The position numbers and the translations under genes are program-made. DNA of 64,000 nt from Pseudomonadota bacterium (GTDB lineage: Bacteria > Pseudomonadota > Alphaproteobacteria > Rhizobiales > Xanthobacteraceae). The DNA lies in the NCBI GenBank assembly GCA_023451825.1, contig JAEXYA010000024.1, forward strand, positions 56,811 to 120,810, in the 5' to 3' direction. Below the pieces are notes generated by a model that had not been told where the DNA came from, searched no databases, and worked only from the letters and a program-made list of their open reading frames with translations. Numbering within the stretch: the first letter of the stretch is position 1; every line of letters starts with the position of its first letter. Below, piece by piece: positions 51,234 to 57,907 of the stretch.

Positions 51234-51647
51234 ATGTCCGATACCAAGACACCCGCTGACAAAGTCGTCAAAAGCGAAGCCGAATGGCGTGCCGAACTGA
51301 CGCCGATGCAATTTGCCATCCTGCGTGAAAAGGCGACCGAGCGTCCGTTCAGCGGCGAATACGAATTCACCGAGACGCCCGGCACCTATGTCTGCGCCGG
51401 CTGCGGGCAGACGCTGTTCGAGTCGGATGCGAAATTCGACTCGGGCTGCGGCTGGCCAAGCTTCACGCAGCCATCACGAGAAAGTCATGTCGATGAAGAA
51501 CACGACCAGTCACACGGCATGATCCGCACGGAAGTGCTGTGTTCTAAGTGCGATGGGCATCTTGGGCACGTGTTCAATGATGGTCCCGGCCCTACTGGCT
51601 TGCGCTACTGCATCAACTCTGCAGCCTTGAAACTGCAGCCGAAGTAA
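51234..51647 (+). CDS. msrB: Peptide-methionine (R)-S-oxide reductase MsrB
   Basis: A 137-residue MsrB. Zinc-binding CxxC pairs are CAGC and CSKC; the catalytic cysteine is in GLRYCINSAALKL near residue 127; SGCGWPSF and GHLGHVFNDGP are family signatures. It reduces the R-epimer of methionine sulfoxide. ATG 51234 has the better distance to GGAGG than ATG 51231. No signal peptide is present, so it should be cytoplasmic although MsrA encoded before it appears exported. Confidence 0.93.
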   Translation: MSDTKTPADKVVKSEAEWRAELTPMQFAILREKATERPFSGEYEFTETPGTYVCAGCGQTLFESDAKFDSGCGWPSFTQPSRESHVDEEHDQSHGMIRTEVLCSKCDGHLGHVFNDGPGPTGLRYCINSAALKLQPK

Positions 51648-51675
51648 CTACGTAGACATCATTGAACGACATGTT

Positions 51676-51711
51676 CGCCCCGCGTGACCTCCAAGGTGAC
51701 GCGGGGCGTTT
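51676..51711 (+). terminator. Rho-independent terminator after msrB
   Basis: CGCCCCGCGT and ACGCGGGGCG form a perfect 10-bp stem with a 13-base loop, followed by TTTCT. It lies about 30 bases after the msrB stop. Confidence 0.85.
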
Positions 51712-51796
51712 CTGTCCTGAACTACAATTGCTGCACTCAACTTGCCCATGCCGTTTCGGCGGGCATGTCGTTAAGAACTTGAAGTCTCGAAATCCG

Positions 51797-52177
51797 ATGT
51801 CCACTCGCTCCAATCGCTTTTTGCTCGGTCTTGCGCTCGCCGGTCTCATTCTCGAGAGCGTGCTGTCACATCCCGCGCTTGCGACCTCTAAGGTCTCGCT
51901 ATTCAAAGTGATCACCGCGAAGGATGAGATCGTCATCGGCCTCGATGACGACCAGCTCGCAACCTTCGAGGCGAAGAATGCCGGCGGCGTCGCCAAGCAC
52001 CTCGCCACCAAGGGCACGCTAACGGCCTGGCAGTATGGTGTGCGCAAGGCCGAGGCCGGCGCGCTGGAACAGGCGCCGCTGCGCCAGATCGGTCTTTTAT
52101 CCAACGAGGCGTTGCGGGTTGAGCCGTATACAACGCCGCTGAAGATCGTGCCGCTGCCGGATATGTCGGGCCAATAG
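51797..52177 (+). CDS. Exported protein of unknown function
   Basis: A 126-residue protein starting at ATG 51797 (MSTRSNRFLLGLALAGLIL), with a signal peptide ending near HPALAT. The mature part is a mixed alpha/beta sequence (VSLFKVITAKDEIVIGLDDD, LTAWQYGVRKAEAGALEQAP, TPLKIVPLPDM). No cysteine or known motif. An in-frame ATG at 51662 overlaps the msrB terminator and is unlikely. Function unknown. Confidence 0.72.
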   Translation: MSTRSNRFLLGLALAGLILESVLSHPALATSKVSLFKVITAKDEIVIGLDDDQLATFEAKNAGGVAKHLATKGTLTAWQYGVRKAEAGALEQAPLRQIGLLSNEALRVEPYTTPLKIVPLPDMSGQ

Positions 52178-52225
52178 CCAACAGGCTTAACGCTGATCCA
52201 GCCGATTTTTGCTAAGCTGCTGCGA

Positions 52226-52318
52226 ATGCAGCGCTATTACACGGGTACCATTGCCGACATGGGTGAGGCCATGCGCAGTTCCATGTGTCGCTTTTCTGCG
52301 AAACGTGCTTATATGTGA
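52226..52318 (+). CDS. Possible very small ORF (30 residues)
   Basis: ATG 52226 opens a 30-codon frame, MQRYYTGTIADMGEAMRSSM followed by CRFSAKRAYM. It lies in the 235-base gap before the next gene. The sequence is balanced in composition, but I see no strong ribosome site, so it may not be translated. Nothing else is evident in this gap. Confidence 0.2.
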   Translation: MQRYYTGTIADMGEAMRSSMCRFSAKRAYM

Positions 52319-52412
52319 CCCTGTCCTGACATCTAGTCCGCCCGTGGCCGCTGGTTTGGCCACCTCGCGAGTGACAGCTCCTTTCGTTGCGTAACAGATG
52401 AGGTTCCCCACC

Positions 52413-52697
52413 ATGGCAGCATTCAGCTACAATGCCTCCGCAGAACTCTTTCCCGCTGCGATCCGCAAAAAGAAGCGTGCGGGTTTTGCCTATCGTCGGT
52501 TCGATACGGCAGCAGCCGCGGTTCAATTCGCAATGGAGGAGCTGCCGGCAGATTCGCTGAACGGCGCCTATCTGCAGGTGGACGAAGCCCGCTTCGACCA
52601 GCGCGGCATCCGTACCCTTTATGAAAGCGAACACTTCCCGCTCGAGCGCCGCGTGCGCGCCGAGGAAGAAGTGACCAGCGACGCCGACGCGGCGTAA
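52413..52697 (+). CDS. Small cytoplasmic protein of unknown function
   Basis: A 94-residue protein starting at ATG 52413, about 9 bases after GAGG. It begins AAFSYNASAELFPAAIRKKK, then RAGFAYRRFDTAAAAVQFAM, and ends in an acidic tail (VRAEEEVTSDADAA). No membrane segment or catalytic motif. The pattern (VDEARFDQRGIRTLYESEHF) looks like conserved small alphaproteobacterial proteins of unknown role. A family C repeat follows directly. Confidence 0.72.
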   Translation: MAAFSYNASAELFPAAIRKKKRAGFAYRRFDTAAAAVQFAMEELPADSLNGAYLQVDEARFDQRGIRTLYESEHFPLERRVRAEEEVTSDADAA

Positions 52698-52705
52698 CGC
52701 TTTAG

Positions 52706-52794
52706 GTAGCCCGGATGGCGCGCAGCGAAATCCGGGGCCGTCGAGACAGTTGAAATGCCGGGTCCCGGATTGCGCTTCGCTCCATCCGGGCTAC
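52706..52794. repeat. Palindromic intergenic repeat, family C (GTAGCCCGGATGG type)
   Basis: GTAGCCCGGATGGCGC and CTCCATCCGGGCTAC are inverted arms, with AAATCCGGGGCC and GGTCCCGGATT inside. It sits exactly between the stop codons of two convergent genes, so it could act as a two-way terminator. Confidence 0.85.
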
Positions 52795-52800
52795 GGCACC

Positions 52801-53346
52801 TCAGAGCCTCGGTTGCTTGTCGAGCCAGTTCCGCAGCATTTTGACATTGCGGACATTGGCCCGGAACATGACGTCGAACGCATCGCCGACAAACGGCACG
52901 ATGCCGACCACACCATCAACCGCGACATTGCTCAGCATCCGCGCCGTGATGTGCCAGGGCGCACCGAGCGCGCGGGCCTCGCGGACCAGCCACAGCGAGA
53001 TCGCCGTGGTGATGATGTCGCCCACCACCGGAATGAGACCGATCAGCCCGTCGATGCCGTAACGGATTTTCGTGCCGGGAACGACAAAGGCAACATCCAG
53101 CAATTGCGCGATCGCTTCCAACCGCGCGATGCGCTGCTCGCGTGTCAGCGGCTGAAACGGATTGGCGCCGCCCTGCCCGAGATCGAACCGGAACGCCTGC
53201 CCGTTAAATCCCTGTCCAAATCCTTGCCCGCCAAAACCGAGTTCGTCGGGGCGGATCTCGCGCCCGTCCTGATCGATGATCGGCCCCTGGCCGGCTGCTG
53301 CCGTGCGCGGACCGTTGGACTTCGTGAAGACGCGTTCGTTGGACAT
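52801..53346 (-). CDS. DUF4112-family protein
   Basis: A 181-residue protein starting at ATG 53346. A disordered glycine-rich N-terminus (GFGGQGFGQGFNGQAFRFD) precedes the DUF4112 core (about 85-175): RLEAIAQLLDVAFVVPGTKI, YGIDGLIGLIPVVGDIITTA, and VAVDGVVGIVPFVGDAFDVM. The two GIxPVVGD motifs and amphipathic helices suggest a membrane-associated protein. Function of the family is unknown. The longer open frame to 53388 adds a poor N-terminus. Confidence 0.85.
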   Translation of the reverse strand: MSNERVFTKSNGPRTAAAGQGPIIDQDGREIRPDELGFGGQGFGQGFNGQAFRFDLGQGGANPFQPLTREQRIARLEAIAQLLDVAFVVPGTKIRYGIDGLIGLIPVVGDIITTAISLWLVREARALGAPWHITARMLSNVAVDGVVGIVPFVGDAFDVMFRANVRNVKMLRNWLDKQPRL

Positions 53347-53517
53347 GGCACTGACATGGGCGTGATGAGCGGGGATCGCAAGCGGCATCGCGTCGCGGAT
53401 TTCGATGAGGCGACCGGCCGCGAAATCCGCTTAGCGAACGTTGAAACAGTCCGCAATCGCTGTATGATTTTCCCGCACGGACGGAACTTCAAACCGGCAC
53501 CGAATGTGGGGGCAACA

Positions 53518-54030
53518 ATGCGTCGACCGTTGGGGGACGTCTGCCTGGACATCGCGAGCTTTGCGCGCGAACGGAAGCACGAATTCCTGTCCTATATTCT
53601 GCGCCTCGCCGCCGCCGAAGCCTACAAATCCACGGCCGAGGAAGACGCGTTCGAACTGCCGATGGTGCGCAAGTTCGCCGCGCGCGAACTGATCGCCGGC
53701 GTCTGGGATTGGGACATCAGCAGCGACCGCAACCATCTTGATGCCGGCGCCGCCAACCTGTTTTGCATCGACCCGGAACGCGCCGCACGCGGCCTGCCGA
53801 ATGCGAAATATTTCGGCGCCATCCATCCCGACGATATCGCGCATCTACAGTCAGCCGTCGCATCCTCCATGCGGCTCGGCGGCATTTTTCAATGCGAATA
53901 CCGGCTGATCCGAAACGACCGCGTTCACTGGGTGCTGGCGCGCGGCAGCTGCACGCTCGATCGCCACGGCCGGCCGGTGCGTCTGCCCGGCGCGCTGATC
54001 GACATCACCCACGACAAGGCGATGAACTAG
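53518..54030 (+). CDS. PAS-domain protein without an output domain
   Basis: A 170-residue protein starting at ATG 53518. A helical N-terminus (SFARERKHEFLSYILRLAAA) is followed by one PAS fold of the PAS_3 type (about 55-165): ELIAGVWDWDISSDRNHLDA, YFGAIHPDDIAHLQSAV, FQCEYRLIRNDRVHWVLARG and GRPVRLPGALIDITHDK. It ends right after the PAS domain, with no kinase, GGDEF or HTH part. It is convergent with the diguanylate cyclase gene, 8 bases apart. ATG 53464 is an alternative start. Confidence 0.82.
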   Translation: MRRPLGDVCLDIASFARERKHEFLSYILRLAAAEAYKSTAEEDAFELPMVRKFAARELIAGVWDWDISSDRNHLDAGAANLFCIDPERAARGLPNAKYFGAIHPDDIAHLQSAVASSMRLGGIFQCEYRLIRNDRVHWVLARGSCTLDRHGRPVRLPGALIDITHDKAMN

Positions 54031-54038
54031 TCGCCGCC

Positions 54039-55274
54039 TTACGCGGCACTGCTGCGGACGCGTTCGATCATGGCGTCCATGTCGATCTCCGGCACCAAAG
54101 ACGGCGCGTCGATGTCGCAGACCGCGTAGCGGTTCTTGCCGTCATTCTTCGCTACATACAGCGCCTGGTCGGCCGCCGCGATCAGCCGCTCCGGATACTG
54201 GCCGATGCGCGGCTGCCATTGCGCGACACCGATCGACGCTGCGATCGTCACCTCGCCCGGCATGCAGGCGGCCGCGTCCGCACGGCAGGCGTCGAGAATG
54301 CGATGTGCGATGGCGGCGGCTTCCGACAGCGACGTCGCCGGCAGCACCACGCTGAATTCGTCGCCGCCAGACCGCGCCAGCAGATCGCCGGGGCGCAGCT
54401 TGCTTTGCGTCATCAACGTGAAATGACGAAGGCAATCGTCGCCGGCTGCATGGCCGTGGCCGTCATTGATTTCCTTGAAGCCGTCGAGATCGACCGCCAG
54501 CAGCGCGAACGGTTTTTGCGTGCGATGCGCGAGCGCGCATTCTTCCGTGAGGCGCTGCACGAGATGACGGCGATTGGCGACGCCAGTGAGATCGTCCACC
54601 AGTGCGAGCTCGGCGACTTCATTGCGCAGGCGATCGATGGCCATGACCAGGAATGCGAAATTCCAGCACATCGCCAGAAACACCAGCACCAGCAACAGCG
54701 CCGCCTGGACATGATTGAGATCGATGAAATCCATGCTGCCGCCGGCCTGCAGCAGGCCACACAGGCCGCGGACGGCATGAGCGGTGATGACCAGCACCGC
54801 CAGCGTCGCCGACAGCCAGCCACCCGCGGTGCGTCCGCCATTGCTGCGCGACAGCGCCAGTGGAATCGTGTTGGCCACCGAAATCGACTGCAACGCGCCG
54901 TAGATGGCGATGCGCAGGGCGATGCTGTCGTGCCAGACGGTGAAGATCGTCATTGCGGCGACACCGGCGCCGACCACGGCGAATTCAAGCCGCCAGCGCG
55001 GTGCCCGGTCATAGAACCGGCTTACGCCCATCGCTGCGAGGCTGGTCGAGAGCAGCATCAAACTGTTGCCGAGCACGATCGGCACGAGCGGCTCGATGTC
55101 CACCAATGCGCGCAACAGCGAGACCGACATCCCGAGCACCGCGGTGAGCGCTGCGGCGGCCCAATAGCGTGCAGCATGCAGGTTCGGATAGCTGCGGGCG
55201 ACATAGGCCCACACCACGCCCAGTGCCAGGAAATTGACGATGAACACCGTGAACAGCGTCGGTACGCTCAGCAT
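54039..55274 (-). CDS. Membrane-bound diguanylate cyclase (GGDEF)
   Basis: A 411-residue protein. The N-terminal half has about six or seven membrane helices (LFTVFIVNFLALGVVWAYVA, LALVITA-like stretches, AALLLVLVFLAMCWNFAFLV). The C-terminal GGDEF domain (about 220-385) contains DDLTGVANRRHLVQRLTEEC, LLAVDLDGFKEINDGHGHAA, and the active-site SGGDEFSVV. It should make cyclic di-GMP from GTP; the RxxD inhibitory site four residues before the motif is LLARSGGDEF, that is, not a clear RxxD. No EAL domain. Confidence 0.9.
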   Translation of the reverse strand: MLSVPTLFTVFIVNFLALGVVWAYVARSYPNLHAARYWAAAALTAVLGMSVSLLRALVDIEPLVPIVLGNSLMLLSTSLAAMGVSRFYDRAPRWRLEFAVVGAGVAAMTIFTVWHDSIALRIAIYGALQSISVANTIPLALSRSNGGRTAGGWLSATLAVLVITAHAVRGLCGLLQAGGSMDFIDLNHVQAALLLVLVFLAMCWNFAFLVMAIDRLRNEVAELALVDDLTGVANRRHLVQRLTEECALAHRTQKPFALLAVDLDGFKEINDGHGHAAGDDCLRHFTLMTQSKLRPGDLLARSGGDEFSVVLPATSLSEAAAIAHRILDACRADAAACMPGEVTIAASIGVAQWQPRIGQYPERLIAAADQALYVAKNDGKNRYAVCDIDAPSLVPEIDMDAMIERVRSSAA

Positions 55275-55624
55275 GGAGTCGCCTCCATTGGCTGTACGGC
55301 GCGCTTGCGCACGCTGTGTTTGATCGCTGTCATTCCGTTGACTACCCGTTCCCGTCGAAGCCGCAAATTGCGGCGGCGACGCTTAACGGAGTCTCACCAA
55401 TACGGGATAATCCACACCGTGGTTTTGAAAGGATGAAGGGGAACCGACAAGTCTTCTTTAACCACGGGAACCCGGCGGGTTCGCCAAGCGGTCATGCTGG
55501 TCGGGGGCCGTAGGGTGGGTTGAGCGAAGCGAAAACCCACCAACTTTCCCTGCCGCAGGCTCCGCTGATGGGTTTTCGCTTCGGCGCTTCGCGCCTTCGC
55601 TCAACCCATCCTACGATCCGCGAT
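55275..55624. other. Gene-free stretch upstream of the GGDEF gene
   Basis: 350 bases. It contains the promoter region of the GGDEF gene, a small hairpin (GAACCC-GGC-GGGTTC near 55469-55483) and a family A repeat at 55510-55614. Nothing else is evident. Confidence 0.4.
55510..55614. repeat. Palindromic intergenic repeat, family A, copy 6
   Basis: GTAGGGTGGGTTGAGCGAAG and CTTCGCTCAACCCATCCTAC form the arms, with AAAACCCACC/GATGGGTTTT inside. It ends 10 bases before the stop codon of the lytic transglycosylase gene. Confidence 0.85.
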
Positions 55625-56443
55625 CTATCCGCCCGCTGCCAGCCGATCAGCAAAATAGCCGATGGTCTTGCGATAGATGGTGGCCCTGTTCCACTCGCGC
55701 ATGGCGTCGAAATTCGGCGTGCCCTCGCCATAGGGCTGGCCGCCCTTGAAGCCGGCGGTCTTCAGGAGATTGGCGGTGGAGGCCAGCACATCCGGCACCG
55801 AATGGCGAAGATCCACATGGCCGTTGCCGTCGAAATCGACGCCGTATTTGATGTAGCTCGACGGCAGGAATTGCGTCTGGCCGAGTTCGCCGGCATAGGC
55901 GCCGACCAGATCCTTCAGCGGCAGGTCGCCGCGCTGGACGATCTTCAGCGCCGCCAGCAATTCGCCCTGGAACAGCTCGGTGCGGCGGCAGTCATGCGCC
56001 ATGGTGGCCAGCGTGCGGATCACCGGCATCTTGCCGATGTCGCCCTTGCCGAAATCGGATTCGAGCCCCCAGATCGCCACCACGATTTCCGGCGGCACGC
56101 CGAAACGCTGCTCGATGCGCGACAGCAGCGAGGCGTGGCGCTGCATCATCTGCAGACCCATCTTGATGCGGCCGGGGCCGACGCGGGTCGAGACATATTG
56201 CTCGAAGGTCTTGTTGAAGGTGCCGCGCTGGCGGCGATCGAAATTCAGCACCGCCTGGTCCTGGGTGACGCCGGCAAAAGCCTGCTGGATCACAGCCTGC
56301 GAGACGCCGGCGGCGGCGGCTTCCTGTGACATCGCAGAGACGAAGCTGTTGAAGTCACCGCCGCATTTGGCGGCGTAGGACGGCGTTGCGATGGCGGCTG
56401 AGGCAATGGACAAAGCGGCAATGGCGGCGAGACGAAGAGACAT
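55625..56443 (-). CDS. Lytic murein transglycosylase, MltB-like
   Basis: A 272-residue exported enzyme starting at ATG 56443, with a signal peptide ending PSYAAK (about residue 25). It matches the MltB/SLT_2 family: FNFDRRQRGTFNKTFEQYV-like start region, GVPPEIVVAIWGLESDFGKG with the catalytic glutamate, AGELGQTQFLPSSYIKYGVD, and DFDGNGHVDLRHSVPDVLAS. It cleaves peptidoglycan glycan strands in the periplasm. There is no C-terminal peptidoglycan-binding domain. It is a single gene framed by repeats. Confidence 0.92.
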   Translation of the reverse strand: MSLRLAAIAALSIASAAIATPSYAAKCGGDFNSFVSAMSQEAAAAGVSQAVIQQAFAGVTQDQAVLNFDRRQRGTFNKTFEQYVSTRVGPGRIKMGLQMMQRHASLLSRIEQRFGVPPEIVVAIWGLESDFGKGDIGKMPVIRTLATMAHDCRRTELFQGELLAALKIVQRGDLPLKDLVGAYAGELGQTQFLPSSYIKYGVDFDGNGHVDLRHSVPDVLASTANLLKTAGFKGGQPYGEGTPNFDAMREWNRATIYRKTIGYFADRLAAGG

Positions 56444-56516
56444 GAAAATCCTGCCCGGTTGCGGTTCTGCGAGTGTGGCATGACGGATGTGTCGGAACAA
56501 CGGCGATGCTTCTTGT

Positions 56517-56671
56517 CCCTCCCCCAAGCGGCGAAGCCGCGCAGCGGGGAGGGTGGATCGAACGCGCAGCGTTCGAGACGGGTGGGGTCTTTCACCACGT
56601 GGCGCCGGAGTGTGAGGAAGCACCCCACCCCGCCCTCCCCACTGCGCCGCTGCGCGGCTTGAGGGAGGGAG
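56517..56671. repeat. GC-rich interspersed repeat, family E, copy 3
   Basis: CCCTCCCCCAAGCGGCG and CGGCTTGAGGGAGGG are the inverted ends. Inside are GGGGAGGGTGG and its counterpart CCCTCCCCAC and the core CCACGTGGCGCCGGAGTGTG at 56593-56612, a variant of the family core. Confidence 0.83.
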
Positions 56672-56686
56672 CGCGACGTCTGAGCG

Positions 56687-57103
56687 TCATTGCTTGATCA
56701 ACATGTCAAACAGCCCCGTCATATCCTGCAAACATGAAACTGCGTTCTCGCGGCGCCCATGGCGTCCGAGGTGTGAGTAGTCCTCCCCAAAAACATGAGG
56801 GGAGGTGGCACGCCGCAAGGCGCACTTGGTAGCACTTGACGCGATCGGTGCGCACTGGATCGCCAGTGCTGGCCGGCCGCGCAACGCCTTACGGCGCGCC
56901 ACCGCGACGTTTTTCCAGTCGAAGGACCGTTCTTCCGGGTACTGGGCAACATCCCGCAGGATGTTCATCCGACGGATTTCTCCGCCTTCGCCCGCACCAC
57001 GTCCAGCCGCGCTAGCGGCAGAGCCCCGTAGTGGGCCCGGACGGTTGCCCTCGACCACCCGAGTGCCGGGGGATACGTCCTCCCCCGCCCGCAGGCGCCG
57101 CAT
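56687..57103 (-). CDS. Hypothetical ORF of uncertain coding status in a hairpin-rich segment
   Basis: A 138-codon frame begins MRRLRAGEDVSPGTRVVEGN and ends GLFDMLIKQ. The middle (MNILRDVAQYPEERSFDWKN, VAVARRKALRGRP) has ordinary protein composition, but the whole stretch is full of perfect short hairpins. It may therefore be the shadow of a structured RNA or a repeat. I know no family for it. It lies between two family E repeat copies with no functional neighbour. Coding status is open. Confidence 0.3.
   Translation of the reverse strand: MRRLRAGEDVSPGTRVVEGNRPGPLRGSAASAAGRGAGEGGEIRRMNILRDVAQYPEERSFDWKNVAVARRKALRGRPALAIQCAPIASSATKCALRRATSPHVFGEDYSHLGRHGRRENAVSCLQDMTGLFDMLIKQ
56782..57086. 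other. Run of perfect hairpins (candidate structured RNA or composite repeat)
   Basis: Perfect stems in order: CCTCCCC/GGGGAGG (56782-56805), CGCC-GCAA-GGCG with a GNRA loop (56811-56822), GCACTGG-ATCG-CCAGTGC (56852-56869), AACATCC-CGCA-GGATGTT (56948-56965), CGGA-TTTC-TCCG (56973-56984), GCCGC-GCTA-GCGGC (57006-57019) and GGGGGA/TCCCCC (57068-57086). It does not match RNase P, tmRNA, SRP or 6S RNA signatures that I can recall. The direction of any transcript is unknown. Confidence 0.35.
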
Positions 57104-57225
57104 CTTATTCCGCTCAATGACGCCTCATGAAGCGCCCCTCACCGAACAAGACAGGGCGAATATTGGCGACGATGGGAATTTTGTCAAGAACGAAATAGGA
57201 ACAAATTTGATGCGGCACGCTCCTT

Positions 57226-57395
57226 TTCCCTCCCCGGAGCGAAGCGACTGGGGAGGGTGGATTGAAGCGAGCGTTCAGCGAGCTTCAAGACGGGTGGGGT
57301 CTATCCCCACGTGACGTCAGAGTTTGGGGAAGCACCCCACCCGGCGCTACGCGCCACCCTCCCCACTGCGCCGCTACGCGGCTTGAGGGAGGGAG
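57226..57395. repeat. GC-rich interspersed repeat, family E, copy 4
   Basis: TCCCTCCCCGGAGCG and GCTTGAGGGAGGGA form the ends. Inside lie GGGGAGGGTGG/CCACCCTCCCC and the core CCCCACGTGACGTCAGAGTT (57306-57325). Together with copy 3 it brackets the hairpin-rich segment. Confidence 0.85.
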
Positions 57396-57422
57396 ATCAT
57401 ACGCGGCGGCGCGTCATCATGC

Positions 57423-57791
57423 TTAGTGCTTGAACTTCACCTGTCCCGACTTTCCCTCCGCCGTCTTCAACGTGACACTCACCGCAGCGCCTTTGGCGAC
57501 ATCACCCTGGGCTTCTGCTGTGAGCGCCGTCCCGGAAACGACAAGCGGCAGCGTCTGGCGTTCGCCGCCGGATGTCAGCAGCACCGCACCCGTGTAGCCT
57601 GTCGCCGACACCGGCTTGCTGGCTTCGTCGATGACGTGAAAGGTCAGTGTCTTGCCCGAGACGACCATTTCAAGATGCACGCCGGCGATATCTTCCATCG
57701 GGCCGCCATTCGGGCCTTTGTGATGAACATGCTGCGCAAACGCCGGAGCGGTGAACAGCAGTGCGGATGCGACGAGCAGAAGTTTTTTCAT
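57423..57791 (-). CDS. Small exported His-containing protein of the metal-efflux operon
   Basis: A 122-residue protein with a signal peptide (MKKLLLVASALLFTAPAFAQ) and a mature N-terminus HVHHKGPNGGPMEDIAGVHL that could bind metal ions. The rest predicts as a beta-sandwich (GKTLTFHVIDEASKPVSATG, AVSVTLKTAEGKSGQVKF). It is the last gene of the czc-like row, 90 bases after the permease stop. Similar small proteins accompany CzcA-type pumps. Its role as a periplasmic metal carrier is inference. Confidence 0.75.
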   Translation of the reverse strand: MKKLLLVASALLFTAPAFAQHVHHKGPNGGPMEDIAGVHLEMVVSGKTLTFHVIDEASKPVSATGYTGAVLLTSGGERQTLPLVVSGTALTAEAQGDVAKGAAVSVTLKTAEGKSGQVKFKH

Positions 57792-57819
57792 CAGTGATTT
57801 CCTTGTGAGCGCGGTGATC

Positions 57820-57907
57820 GTAGGGCGGATCAGCGAAGCGTAATCCGCCGGCCGAGTTCAAAGCTGAAACTCCGCGGCGGATTACGGCTGCGCCTCATCC
57901 GCCCTAC
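57820..57907. repeat. Palindromic intergenic repeat, family D (GTAGGGCGGAT type)
   Basis: GTAGGGCGGATCAGCGAAGC and the GCGCCTCATCCGCCCTAC end are inverted copies, with GTAATCCGCCG/CGGCGGATTAC inside. The right arm encodes the last residues (RRADEAQP) and the TAA stop of the CzcA-type permease. Confidence 0.88.

Noticed and set aside
56690..57170. RNase P RNA, tmRNA, SRP RNA or 6S RNA in the hairpin-rich gap
   Set aside because: The conserved RNase P string GAGGAAAGTCC, the SRP GNAR/GGAAGGAAGCAG-type core and a tmRNA tag reading frame are all absent on both strands.
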